Below are positions 50,346-61,589 of a stretch of DNA of 64,000 nt, one piece after another. Below the pieces are notes generated by a model. That model did not search any database and was not told the DNA's origin. It was given only the letters and a program-made list of their open reading frames with translations. A program made the translations under genes and the position numbers. The DNA comes from Acanthochlamys bracteata (taxonomy: Eukaryota > Streptophyta > Magnoliopsida > Pandanales > Velloziaceae): assembly GCA_019914995.1 (NCBI GenBank), contig CM034139.1, positions 5,248,461-5,312,460 of the forward strand. Direction: 5' to 3'. The number at the start of each line of letters is the position of its first letter. Position 1 is the stretch's first letter.

Positions 50346-52470
50346 GTGATTTTTTATAATTGTTTTCGAATAATTTCATATGTTTCTATAATTCACTTTT
50401 AAAAACTCATATTTTCAGAAAAGAATTTCTCAAAAATGTTACTTCTCGTGAAAAAGCATCTTGCTTATATTGGTAGAGGTTGAAAATTGAAAGTTGGAAC
50501 TCAATTCTGTTGGTAAATATGGAGTTCCATCTATATTGTCCTAAGTTAATCTTATGTTTATTAGCTGACTTTTTTTTTCTTCTTTAGGAAATATCATGCA
50601 CCATTTAATTGAATAGTCTTGATTTAACCTGGACGTCCAAGATTATGTTTCTGCCACCGCAAACTCTTTTTACCTCATTATGTGACTAGGTTCCCATTTC
50701 ATGGTGAAAATTTGATTTAAGTGAAGGAAGCTTTTAATAAGTCCTCCAAATTATTTTTGGAGCCATAGATTAAAAACGGTGTTTTCTGGTTTTTTTTTTT
50801 TTAGAACGTAAAACTATTAAAACCGAGCAGTTGACGTAAGGCTTACATGCCAAATTCAATATATCTGAATCCATATTCCCTATGAATGTTTGTTTCTTTT
50901 AACTTAAACAGATGATTATATCTCCACAGAACAAAAAAAAAAGGACGCAGATGATTGATGTACTCCAAAATCCAACTTATACAAGTTTTTCAATTCATCA
51001 ATGAAGTGTCAACATGATTCGTAAACTAAACCGAAGGCCAAATTACAAGGACATAACAGAGCACTTCTCAAAAAGAGAATTCACAAGAATAAACAGGAAA
51101 ATTGTAATTAGGGTCTCAATATCATGAGAGCAAGCAGAAAAAAATTTGTACAGTACTCATGGAATTCTAATCAAACAATTTGTTCATTTACTTGGTGTTT
51201 CAAATGTGCGAAATTGTAATTTCTTTAAATTAGAATTAGAATTCTAAAAATTTATATATTTCAAATATAAATTAAATTTAGAATTATATTTTAAATTTAT
51301 TATTTTATTTTTAACTTATTTTAAAAAAATTAAAATTTTATTTTCAATTTATTTATAAAAAATAATTAAAATGTAAAAGTTGATCTTTAATTTAATCTTT
51401 TTATTAAAAAAACTTTATTTTTATTTTTTTTAAATTTATTTTTAGTATTTGAAACACAATATCAATGAAAACCGAACACATGCATGTTACTGTTTATTTT
51501 TAGTTTTTATTTGCAGAAGAAAATGACAGAATATTTGTTGATTAAAAGGTTTATCTAAACATAAATAATATTTATATATGTTTGAGACTATGCTTCTTTA
51601 ATTGAAAAGTATTTGCTGATTGAAAATGAAATGCATTGTATCGTCTACGTGTTATCTGAACTTTTATATTATAATATTAGACGGTTGCTGTATACAGCAT
51701 ATCCAGCGGAACGTTTTTCTAGAATGGGAAATTAAGATCTAGCCTCGGACCGTGTCCACAAAGAATTATACTCCCTTTCTGAAAAGAATTCCCAAGAAGA
51801 GAAAGTAAAGTTGGTTTTTTTAATAAATTGAATAATTTTTATTGTAAACTTTTTTCTATTCCGGAAAGAATTCCCAAGAAGAGAAAGTTTAAATGCAGAC
51901 CAAGTAAAAATATTTGTTCCGATAGTCAATCCTACTAGACAGCGATCTGCGGCTTTAACATTTTTAAGTAGTTGGGGTATGTTTATTTTGAAATAATTCT
52001 TATATAAAATTTACAATAATAGTAAATTTTCAAATAAATATAAATTTTTATAAAAATATTTACTTATTTTATATTAAAGTAATTTTAAAAAATAAAATTT
52101 AAGAATCGGTAAACACGTCCTCGAGTACCACATCTTGTGTGGGAAAAGTGGAAGAATGAAAAATTCCGGCTCCCAATAATGTTCAACAACAAAACAACTC
52201 CTATGGTTAGAAGAATCAATTAATACTTGGCATTCAATAGGAGTTGGTATTGCGATACCTTTGGGCTTAAAGAAATAGAAGAGACTATATTTCCACGTCG
52301 AGAACAATAAAGCCAAACGCATCTTGTTATCCTCTAGAAACTAACCAACCCTATATGTATCGATGCTGTCTAACACTTGTCATACAACTAGTTGTTCTGA
52401 CAAAACCAAATTTCCTTATCCAGAAAAAGAAAGTATAAAACATATATTTTCATGATCCAAACACTCCGTT
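50346..52470. other. Repeat-containing spacer before the LEA array
   Basis: Contains the family A element at 51192-51461, two copies of the phrase GAATTCCCAAGAAGAGAAAG (51786 and 51868, 82 bp apart, a partial duplication) and an AT block at 51970-52110. No gene. Confidence 0.5.
51192..51461. mobile_element. MITE-like element, family A, copy 5 with visible terminal inverted repeats
   Basis: Opens TTGGTGTTTCAAAT and closes ATTTGAAACACAAT, whose reverse complement is ATTGTGTTTCAAAT (12 of 14 matching). About 270 bp, AT-rich, no ORF. This copy best shows the family's termini, GTGTTTCAAAT. Confidence 0.65.
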
Positions 52471-52690
52471 ACGTACGTGGCATTTCAATACGTGGCACGA
52501 CTCTAATGCAATATGTTCATCCTAATCCGTATATCGTGACCAACTATTACAACGGACCTCGGCTATAAATACCACTCCAACGCAACCATTTTCCTCATCG
52601 GTGTTCAATCAAGCATTTCAGAAGCAAAAGCAAAAGTTACTACTATTCAGTTTCTATTCTAAGGTTTTCTTACAAAAATTTCAACAAGTG
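52471..52690 (+). promoter_or_regulatory. ABRE-containing promoter of LEA gene 1
   Basis: Two ACGTGGC abscisic-acid response elements (52475-52481 and 52490-52496) lie about 75-90 bp upstream of a good TATA box (TATAAATA, 52564-52571), itself 120 bp before the start codon. Paired ABREs of this form are bound by bZIP factors of the ABF/ABI5 type. Expression in drought, ABA and seed maturation is inferred. Confidence 0.75.
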
Positions 52691-53189
52691 ATGGATTCCA
52701 GCCAACAAGACCAACTCAAATTCAAGGCCGGAGAGACCAAGGGCCAAGCTGAGACAAAGGCTTCACACGTTGGAGACAAGGCATCAGACACTGCTCAGGC
52801 AGCGAAGGACAAGGCGTCTGGGGCGACGCAGTCAACTCAGGACCAGACTGGAGGAATCGCCGAGTCACTTAAGCAGAAGGCACAGGAGGTGAAGGATAAG
52901 GCCGGAGAATACATGCAGGCTACAAAGGATAAGAGTCGGGAGAGCAAGGATCACACTGGTAGCACGATGCAGGACAAGAAAGAACACACTGGTGGTCTCA
53001 TGAATGAGAAGAAGGACCAGACTGGCAGTGCTCTGCAGCAGGTAGGTGTATAGTAATATCTTTTGCTAACATATATCGATTGTTTAGTTGCTTACAAATT
53101 GGGAATTGGTGTTGTAGGCTGGAGATCAGGTGAAGGACGCAACGGAGACGGCAAAGGAAAAACTTGGAATGGGTGGTTCGCAGGAGTAA
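52691..53189 (+). CDS. Group 3 LEA protein, array member 1
   Basis: Exons 52691-53041 and 53118-53189 give 140 aa, hydrophilic and Lys/Asp/Gln-rich with almost no hydrophobic residues. Start reads MDSSQQDQLKFKAGETKGQA. Repeated 11-residue motifs (consensus TGxxMxEKKDx) run through the second half, for example TGSTMQDKKEHTGGLMNEKK. Such proteins are disordered in water, become amphipathic helices on drying, and protect membranes and enzymes. The only intron lies after SALQQ; the intron that other array members have after the TKGxA-Q/E motif is absent here. First of four intact tandem copies. Confidence 0.93.
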
Positions 53190-53615
53190 TTGATCAACCA
53201 GCGAGTTGTGGAGGAACATGATCCATTGATGAACGAGTCTTGTTCTGTATGATGTGCTTTTTATCTTTCTCAGCATGCCTGTTGTATGGTCGTCTGTGTG
53301 TTTCTTGATACATCTTGTATCAGTTCGTATGTTACTATATATGTTGGAATAAATGGTCAATTTCTGAATTCATAGTTTTCTTCTTTTTTTCTTTTTTTTT
53401 TTTTTGCTTTACAACTTCTTATTAACTTATTACTAAAATAGAAGAGCGCTGAAATTGTGAAACAGATAGACTTGTTCCTTTTGTACCTACTTTCTATAGA
53501 ACCCAAGATAATCTGCGGACTGCAGAGTAACTTGATATCGAACATTTTGACCATGGGTGTGATCTACCGAATTTTGCTACTTCAATTGACTGAAAACAGA
53601 TTAGTGGTTCGACTC

Positions 53616-53990
53616 TGGAGGACCTAAAAGATCAATTCTGGCAAAACACAAAGGGTGCCGCAGACGAAATTAAGCTTTACAAAACGAACCACATACATCG
53701 ATACTAGTTAATTGCATGAATTGATGTTAGTGCACTTGATATCGCAATGCAGGAAGAAGTAGAACAAATCGGTGATAAAGCTTCTGAAACAGAGTTGAAT
53801 GTTTTAATCAGCAAAAGACAAGGCAGGTGAGATAGGAAAGATAACACCGGAAGCTGCATGGAGGAGAAGAAAGACCAGACAGGAAACTGAATGCAAGACA
53901 GGAACGACGAGTTACAGAGAAAAGCAGAGGAGACATGTAACTGGATGCACGACAGAAAGGAGGATACTGGTAATGTGTTTAGAATCACTT
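53616..53990 (+). pseudogene. Decayed group 3 LEA copy
   Basis: 53753 onward follows an intact acceptor (ATGCAG) and reads EEVEQIGDKASETE, equivalent to EKAGRLGDKASETA at the start of exon 2 in the intact gene at 55.8 kb. Further on, in shifted frames, come NTGSCMEEKKDQTGN-stop-MQDR and TCNWMHDRKEDTGNV. A possible exon 1 remnant (EDLKDQFWQNTKGAADE) is at about 53616-53667. There is no ATG context or ABRE, several stops interrupt it, and the last third is unlike any LEA exon. A dead host-gene duplicate. Confidence 0.75.
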
Positions 53991-55560
53991 CTAAACATCT
54001 AAAATGATAGTTAAGAAAATGTTTGTGTGATTTGATCAGATGAACGGATACCAGAACAAAGGCAACCACAACAGTAATACGATAAAGGTTTTGTTTGTTA
54101 AGATCAAAACAAAGGCCCAACATCTAAAATTCTATCAGTAGTACCAGAAGTTCTGAAGACCAAAACACAAAACAGTCAGGTCTCAGTTGGTTGTTTGTTA
54201 AGAATTGATAGATAAAGGCTTTAAAAAGGGCTGTTTTGGATTTCCATTCTGAATAAGTAACTAATTAAATTTTTATAATAATTTATAAATTTTATTTAAA
54301 TTTTAGAAAATATAAAATTTTTTATTTTTATTTTTAAATTAAAATAATAAAATTTATTTATCAAAATAAAATAAAAAATATTTTATTTTTAAAAAAATTA
54401 TTTTATAATTACTCGCAAACCGCTTAAATCAACGTAGAAGAAAAGAAAAGAAACACAGTATCTCACCAAAATAAATTTGAGCCTTCAAGGATATTAAACA
54501 AAAGGAACACATCAATAAAAGAAATGTTAACTACGAACACTTTCAAGTAACTTAGGGTCCTCCAAATGAAAGATTTAAGGCGCTTTAGAAGTAATTTTAA
54601 AATAATCTTTTTTTAAAAAATATTTTTAGTTTTTAAAAAATGAATTTTATTATTTTATTTTAAAAAATAATAATAAATTTTATTATGTAAAATATTTTTA
54701 TATTTTTTAAATTTTTAAATAAAATTTCTAAATATTTATAAAAATATGTTAAAAAATATGAAGTAATTTTTTTGAATAGCTTTGCTAAACGGCTCCATTA
54801 ATCTTGCTTCAAATATTGTTTGAAAACAAAGGTCAAAAACTAGGAAAATGATTCAAACAAGACTAATGTCAACTGGATTGCAGAGCACTATTAAATAGGC
54901 TATAATATGGTCCAATTCTTATAAATACGGTGTATAGTTTGCTGACGTTGATACATACTTACGTATCATATGTATACAATTTGGGTTTTCAGTTTTTGAT
55001 CTGATAAAAGGCTCATGTATATCCATAAACGTAACTACGAGCCTGAGAAGCGAATGTTATACTTCTCGCTTTATTTTGTAATATTTGGATATGTATGAAA
55101 AGTTTTTCTTTCTCAATTTTTTATTTATATTTTTTAATAAAATTTTTAAAATATTTTATAAATTTTAAAAAATAAAAAATTTTAAGTTATAAAATTATTT
55201 TAAATTTATTTTTTTAAAATAAAAAAATAAAAATTATTTTAAAAAATTTTCAAAATATTCTTTTTAAAAAGAACTTCTTTTCAATTTCCAAACATTCTCT
55301 TTGTCATTGCCTATTTTGTTGTGACGTGTGTATGCCAGTATTAGAGTTGAAACCTCTTTACGGCATAACGTAGAAGAACTGAAGAAGGCCATCCCGCATC
55401 TCTTCAAGATGTTACGATTCTACAGTCTAGAATGTATGATTGGCAATTATACGTTTGTAATAAACTAAAATTTCAAAATTTTTCTGTTGCTGAAACCCAC
55501 ACTTGTCTGCAGCCAATTTAGAAGAACAAGTAGGAACGTAGAAACACGAAATTTCTGTAG
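53991..55560. other. AT-rich spacer with MITE-like blocks
   Basis: AT-rich blocks at 54240-54420, 54577-54796 (family B-like) and 55090-55310 separate the LEA relic from the next LEA gene. No ORF of note; the minus ORF over 53704-54123 is antisense of the relic. Confidence 0.5.
54577..54796. mobile_element. MITE-like element, family B, copy 2 (diverged)
   Basis: About 220 bp opening AAGGCGCTTTAGAAGTAATT and closing GAATAGCTTTGCTAAACGGC. The ends are imperfect inverted repeats and the interior is A/T. Assigned by the GGCG-TTTxG type ends and by resemblance to the copy at 57.0 kb. Confidence 0.4.
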
Positions 55561-55570
55561 ATGTACTCGA

Positions 55571-55779
55571 AAACGTGGCAAGTTATGTTGTCTGTAGTGG
55601 TGTCAACGCAACGTGTCCAACTTCCAGAGCCTAAATCGAAGCTTATAAATTGATATACCAGGATTCCCTCCAACTCCGAATTCATCAAAAGATTCTAATT
55701 GCATCAAGTACAGAACAACAATATTTTGCTTGACAAGCATATTCAACGTTCTTTTGAATATTAATTGAAGATCAAAGAA
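55571..55779 (+). promoter_or_regulatory. ABRE-containing promoter of LEA gene 2
   Basis: AACGTGGC (55572-55579) and ACGTGTCC (55611-55618) are ABREs placed 25-70 bp upstream of a TATA box (TTATAAAT, 55643-55650). The start codon is at 55780. The arrangement closely parallels that of gene 3, where ACGTGTC also sits just before a TTATAAAT box. Confidence 0.75.
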
Positions 55780-56579
55780 ATGGCTTCTGCTGCTCAGGGT
55801 AACCTCAGCCAAGCTGGTGAGACCAAGGACGACATCAACTTCAAGGCCGGCGAAGCAAAGGGTCAGGCTCAGGTAGGCGCAACTTTTTTAGTACTCTGTT
55901 CTATTGACTTTTGTATTAAGATTTGTTATTGACCGGCATTGGTGTTCAGGAGAAGGCTGGACGACTTGGTGACAAAGCTTCAGAGACGGCCTATGCCGCG
56001 AAGAACAAGGCATCGGAAACCAGCCATGCCGCGCAAGACATGAGCGCCGGCTACATGGATGCCACGAAGAACAAGGGATCGGAAACCAGCCATGCGGCGC
56101 AAGACATGGGCGCCGGTTACATGGATGCTGCACAGAACAAGGCTCGGGAGTTGAAAGACAACGCTGGAGAATACATGGAGTCTGCTAAGCAAACTGCCCA
56201 AGAGAAGAAGGATGGAACTGGAAACTGGTTCCAGGGGAAGAAAGACGAGACGGGAAACTACATCAACGAGAAGAAAGGTCAGACCGGAAGCTTGATGCAA
56301 GAGAAGAAAGAACAAACTGCAGATTACATGAACCAGAAGAAAAACGAGATTGGAAATTACACGCAGGAGAAGAAAGACCAATCTGGAAACTGCATGAGTG
56401 AGGTGAAAGATCATACCGGAAACTACATAAACGAGAAGAAGGAGCAGACTGGTGGTGTTCTGCAGCAGGCCAAAGAAACCATCGTGAACGCTGCCGGCGC
56501 AACTGTGAATGCTGCGAAGAATACACTGGGAGTCGATGAAAACAGAAACGTTGACACCAGCACTCTTGACAACGAGTAG
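55780..56579 (+). CDS. Group 3 LEA protein, array member 2 (largest)
   Basis: Exons 55780-55872 and 55950-56579 give 240 aa. Start MASAAQGNLSQAGETKDDIN; intron after AKGQAQ, in phase 0. The second half contains about nine 11-residue LEA repeats (TGNYINEKKGQ, TGSLMQEKKEQ, TADYMNQKKNE, IGNYTQEKKDQ and so on). Residues 51-72 and 73-94 are a tandem duplication of KASETSHAAQDMSAGYMDAT-KN. C-terminal block AGATVNAAKNTLGVDE is shared with member 3. No intron before AKETIVNA, unlike members 1 and 4. Likely an ABA- and desiccation-induced protectant. Confidence 0.93.
56007..56138 (+). repeat. 66 bp in-frame tandem duplication inside LEA gene 2
   Basis: Encodes residues 51-72 and 73-94, which differ at only four positions (A/G, S/G, T/A, K/Q). 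Whole codons are kept, so it lengthens the N-terminal helix-forming region by two 11-mers. Confidence 0.88.
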
Positions 56580-57020
56580 ATTATGATTATATTGCCTTCT
56601 TTACTGCATGTCTTTGTGTTTGTTGTTTAGTATTCAGCTCCCTGCCATACTTGTTTTGCAATTAACAGAATCATAGCCGATGATGCTGTATGTATTATTT
56701 CCTCGTAATATTATCTATATCATTATTAATACTTCCATTACAAGATGCGTGTTTTAAACTTCGTGTCTCAGTTTTTTTGAAACAATTTATAAACTTCTGA
56801 TGTACAAGATAAATTTATTATTATATTTAAATGGAGGTTATAAATTATTCATATTGTTTTTAAGTTTTGTAAAAGAACTTTATAGTAGTTTAAAAAATTT
56901 TGAAATTAAAAAACCTGAAAATCTTTTTAATAAATCTTATTCGCTAATTTTACCAATTTAAAATTCTTAACTGCAAAAGATACGCTCTAGTTATTCAAAT
57001 TTGAGGTAGTTGCGAGCATT

Positions 57021-57264
57021 GAGGGACGGTTTGGCTTAGCATTTTTTAAAAACAAATTTTTAATTTTTAATTTTATTATTTAATATATTTTTAATAACTA
57101 TTTAAAAATTTTATTTAAAAATTTAAAAAATATAGAAAAATTTTATATAGTAAAATTTTTTAACGTTTATTTTTATTATTTTTAAAAATATATTATTTAA
57201 AGAAAAAACAAAAATATTTTTTTTAAAAAAAAAATTATTTTAAAATAATGCCAAACGCCTTCTC
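57021..57264. mobile_element. MITE-like element, family B, copy 3
   Basis: Opens GAGGGACGGTTTGGCTTAGC and closes AATGCCAAACGCCTTCTC. The reverse complement of the close, GAGAAGGCGTTTGGCATT, shares GTTTGGC and flanking bases with the open end. About 244 bp, interior A/T only. Confidence 0.6.
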
Positions 57265-58413
57265 AGAATATAAATAGCTGCAATATTGTATGAACTGTAA
57301 AAACAAGAAATCCTTAGATACTTGATAATATGTACGTTTTTATCCTAACAATTAATTTGAACGTCTTAGTAATTAAATTCATTATGAATATGTTTGATCA
57401 AAAGAATTTTAAGAACATGGAATAATTGTCTTTTTACCTATTTTAGTTTACTCACTTTGGTTAAAGCTATTTTCTGGTGGTAGATCTAGAGAATTTTAGA
57501 AGTACTTAACATAAAACTGTTTTTCTAAAAATAGCTTATTATAGAGCTTTTAAAAAACCAAAGTTAACTTTTTAAAAGTATAAATAATAATAGTTATATA
57601 TGTATAAATCTTATGCTATATTAATTTATCTATATTTTTGTATACTATAAAAAGTTATCATTAAATAAAAATCAAAATTTTTTTAGAGAAGCAACGTTAA
57701 TCATTACCGAATGTGCCTTTACTTTTGTAGCAATATTACCCTCCCAATTTCGGCATCTCCTACCTTGCCTCCATGGGGTTCAATGTTCATGTATCTTTTT
57801 TTTTATGTAGAGTGTGTTCAATTATTATAAAATTAAATTTTTAAAAAATTAATTTTATAAAATAAACTTCAATAAGAATTTGTTTATTTATATTCTATTT
57901 TTTCAAATTTACTTGTAATTTATTTTTAAATTAAAGTAAACACAAAATAAACTAACTTTTTTGGCTAAAAATTTAATTCAAATTTTAAAACTAAAAGTTT
58001 TATCCAAAATAATTTTTAATATAAAATAAAATTAAAAATTTATTTTTTATCGAATTCAATTTCAGCTCTAAACTTATTGGTTATAAATTCATTTTAAAAA
58101 TGTAAATTTAATATCAAAATAAACGTACCCTAAATAATAAAATTTAATAAAAATAAAATTAGAATTATAACTGAAATACTATTTGAATATTTATAAAAAT
58201 AAAATTAGATATAGAAATAAAATTGACATAATAGAAAAATACGTAAAGTATTCAATTTAAGAAAACAATATAGTGTAATGGCAATTGAAAATTATACAAA
58301 GAGTTATAAGAAAACCATAAAAAATGTCAATTCTGAAAACTTTGAACTTTTTAAAGAGCGAAGAATACCTCAGTGTGGACTTTAATTGAGCGGGCTTGTG
58401 CTTGATGTAGTTT

Positions 58414-58698
58414 AGCGCGTATTTTAAATGTTCTTAATTAAATTTTACAAAAGTAAAAAATAAAAATAAATTTTTTTAAAAAATAAAATAAAAATAGAGT
58501 TCAGTATTTATAATTTAATAAATTTTAAAAATATTAAAAATTAAAAAATATAATTATATTTAAAAATATGTAAATAAAAAATTAAAATTAAAATTTTATA
58601 TATAAAAAGAAAATTCTGAATTTTTTATATAAATAAAATATATAAATTATTTGAAATTTAAAATTTGAAAAAAAAAATGTATGTACGTTTAAAACCAA
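58414..58698 (+). mobile_element. MITE-like element, family A, copy 6
   Basis: From AGCGCGTATTTTAAATGTTC to GTACGTTTAAAACCAAG. Carries TAGAGTTCAGTATTTATAAT, AAAATATAATTATATTTAAA and AAAATTCTGAATTTTTTATA in the same order as copy 2 at 23.3 kb. Confidence 0.6.
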
Positions 58699-59040
58699 GT
58701 CTTACCTTAGCTTATTAAAAACATAATTTTTTTTAATGTTTATTTTAAAATTTAAAATGTATATATTAAAAAATTTATTTAAAAATTTAAAAAATATAAA
58801 AATTCCTACATACTAGAATTGTTTTATTATATATTTTTAAATTTTTTTAAAATAAAAAATTATAACTCATTTATTTAAAAAACCAAATACTTTTTATTTT
58901 AAAATTATTTTCAAACTCGATAAGTGGAAACAAGTGAGCTAGCTCTGCATGCACCTGTCACAACACTCTTTACTAGCATGGGAATCTGCTCATATTAATT
59001 TCATTGTCCCATCCATTTCACCACTTCAACTGGAAGATGA

Positions 59041-59441
59041 ACCTAAACCACGTGATGTAGAAACACTACTCCAATAACATCCTGGAAACTTCTGTAGGAT
59101 AGCGATACTTGTCAATTCCTAGTGTAAGTCAACCTCTAAGGGTGAATAGACGTGTGACAAAAGCTTACCTTAATACATTTTTTAGTAGAAGTAGCAGACC
59201 CCAAGGAAACAAAGAACATTTTTGTATTCGCAAATCCGAACTCGTGGCGCCCAACCATCGCCTTGGAAAACTAGTCTTCGCAACGTGTCAAACTCTAGTT
59301 CTGCTACGGTCTTTATAAATTGTTCCGCAGGCAAACCCAAAATTTCATCTCAGTACTAGCAAGTGAAATCTTTTAAAAACCGAAGTTCTCTTTCTTAATC
59401 AATCTTTAGTAAGTAAACCAAGTGATTACACAGTGAAAGTA
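59041..59441 (+). promoter_or_regulatory. ABRE/G-box promoter of LEA gene 3
   Basis: A palindromic G-box CACGTG inside ACCACGTGATG (about 59047-59057), then ACGTGTCA (59283-59290) and a TATA box TTTATAAAT (59312-59320) 122 bp before the start codon. Fits ABA-responsive control. Confidence 0.7.
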
Positions 59442-60039
59442 ATGGCTTCTGCTCAGAATGACCTCAAGTTCAATGCCGGCGAGACCAAGGGACGAGCTCA
59501 GGTAATTAATTAACTAATTAAAATCTGCTCTGTTTTTTTCTTGTATTATGGTTCATTAGGCTTTACATTATTGTGCATGTTGTTGGTGTGTTTAGGAGAA
59601 GGCCGGACAGTGGGGTGGCAAGGCATCGGAGAAGGCCCATGCTGCGAAGAACAAGGCGTCGGATACTACACAGTCTGCACAATACAAGAGCGCTGGATAC
59701 ATGGATGCAACAAAGAACAAGGCGCAAGACGTGAAAAACCAGACCGGAGATTATGTTGATTCTGCCAAGCAGACAGCTCAGGAGAAAAAGGATCAAACCG
59801 GAAGCTGGATGCAGGAGAAGAAAGATGAGACTGGGAATTACATGAACGAGAAGAAAGATGAGACTGGAAACTACATGCAGGAGAAGAAAGAGCAGTCCGG
59901 CACTGTTCTGCAGCAGGCCGGCGATACGGTGAAGAGCGCGGTCGGTGCAACTGTGAATGCTGTGAAAAACACTCTGGGAATCAATGACGAGAATAGTAAT
60001 AACAGTGTCAAAAGGGACACTGCTACTTCTCTCGATTAG
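59442..60039 (+). CDS. Group 3 LEA protein, array member 3
   Basis: Exons 59442-59501 and 59596-60039 give 167 aa. Start MASAQNDLKFNAGETKGRAQ, with the phase 0 intron directly after it. Repeats TGDYVDSAKQ, TGSWMQEKKDE, TGNYMNEKKDE and TGNYMQEKKEQ form the central amphipathic-helix region. The tail VGATVNAVKNTLGINDENSN is shared with member 2, so these two are probably the most recent duplicates. The second intron (before AGDTVK) is absent. Confidence 0.93.
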
Positions 60040-60909
60040 GTGAACTAGCGTAGCAAGCTAGTACATGTTATCTTTGGTTTGGTTTCGTTTCTGTTGCAGT
60101 GTTTAGTTCCAGTGTTGTTTTGAATTTCAAGTGGAATGCAGAGAAGTTGCATTTCTTTAATGGAATTTTACTTTTGATAATAATTTGTGAATATCTTTTG
60201 AGTTTTCCTATGTTTCATCTGGATCATGAATTTTGAGACATCAAAGTATGATGGGAATGGGTATGTTGATCATTCTCCTACGAGCAAAAATTGAACAAAT
60301 AATTTGTCAAGTCATAACACTTGGTACATTGTATCAAACTTCAATTGTGAGAAAATGCGAGTAACATTTAGAAGTTTCTCGCTACATTAGTGGTTTGGTG
60401 ACTTTGGTCGACAAAACTTATTACATACTTTCAAAATAAAAATCAAATTTCTGTGTAGAAAGGAGATTATATTTTGAACAGTTGCGATTTACTCATTATC
60501 GGTGAACAGAGTTTACACAACTAATCATTAACAACTGGTATCCACAATTAAACATGTACCAAACTTTGGGCCTTTATAATGATCCATAACTCTTTCCGGA
60601 TGGCAACAATTTCTTATTTTACAATAATGTTTTGGGATCGGATAATGGATCTCTTGTTATTTTGTATATATAAAAAAAAGGACTTGTTTCTCGTATCGCC
60701 ACATACGTAGCTTTGAGAATGATCTTTCTTTCTACGCGTCTCATTCTCGCAGTTTGATCAGTAATGGTTAGGGGTGTTTTACGAGAAGACTCTTTCTTCC
60801 CCTGTTCTTCAACTTCAGCTGCACCTCAGTAAGCTCAAGCTAATCAATCCACAGCCAGGAGACTGAAACATTATTTTTCTATTGGTTCAAGGAAAAAAGA
60901 AGATTACTC
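60040..60909. other. Spacer and promoter of LEA gene 4
   Basis: No MITE here. A TATA-like TATATATAA lies at 60665-60673, 237 bp before the start codon. Only weak ABRE-like cores are present (ATACGTAG near 60704, CTACGCGTCTC near 60733), so this member may be regulated differently. Confidence 0.45.
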
Positions 60910-61589
60910 ATGGGTTCCCCTACTTCTCAGGACGACATCAAGCACAACGCTGTTCAATCTGAAGGCCATACTGAGGTATTCATGTTATTTCTTTAGTTTC
61001 ATTTGAAAAGTTATGCATGCGTTGTTTTACCTAATATGATCGTTAGAAATCGAACCTATTTATGTATGGGTTCCTGTTTGGTAGAGCAAGGTTGGGCAGA
61101 TGACTGACGCAGCGAAGGACAAGGCATCAAAAACCACCCAGTCTGTGCAGGACAAGACACGTGAATACAAGGAATCTGCTCAAGAGAATGCTCAAGGAAT
61201 GACAAATAGAGCAAAGGAATACATGGATTCTGCCAAGGAGAAGGAGAAGGAAGATAATACCAAAGGCTACTTTCAAGGGAAGAACGACCGAACGGTAAAT
61301 TACGTACAGGAGACGAAAGATAAGACTGGCAATGTTCTTCAACAAGTAAGATTTTTTATTTATATGTGAACAAAATTTATGTGAGATCAAAACTGAGGTT
61401 AATATGTTTTGCTTATTTATTAATCTGGATTGGATTGAGTGGGTGTAGGCTGGTGAGCAGATAAAGACTGCAGCAGGATCAGCAGCTAATGCAGTGAAGA
61501 ACACCATAGGATTGGGGGGAAATCACAGGGAAACGAGTATTGGTAGTGCGCCTGATAAGAGCTACGTCGTCATTAAGAGTCGAATTTAA
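60910..61589 (+). CDS. Group 3 LEA protein, array member 4 (three exons)
   Basis: Exons 60910-60975, 61085-61345 and 61449-61589 give 155 aa. Start MGSPTSQDDIKHNAVQSEGH. It has both introns seen singly in the other members: one after GHTE (as in members 2 and 3) and one after NVLQQ (as in member 1). Fewer and less regular 11-mer repeats: TREYKESAQENAQGMTNRAK, GYFQGKNDRTVNYVQETKDK. The C-terminus is extended (SIGSAPDKSYVVIKSRI). It is the most diverged copy and probably keeps the ancestral structure. Confidence 0.9.

Larger units (their letters stand above)
56580..59040. other. 2.5 kb spacer packed with AT-rich elements
   Basis: Contains the family B element at 57021-57264, an AT block at 57790-58150, the family A element at 58414-58698 and another AT block at 58700-58915. 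Between them only short unremarkable sequence. No gene. Confidence 0.55.

Noticed and set aside
53595-53625. Possible tRNA B box (GGTTCGACTCT)
   Set aside because: No A box at the right distance and no cloverleaf; it is inside the LEA relic region.
53704-54123. 139-codon ORF on -
   Set aside because: Antisense of the decayed LEA copy, made of the same backward repeat pattern.
55980-56526. 144- and 87-codon ORFs on - opposite LEA gene 2
   Set aside because: Periodic antisense of the 11-mer LEA repeats; hydrophobic repeats such as FLLL are an artefact of reading Glu/Lys codons backward.
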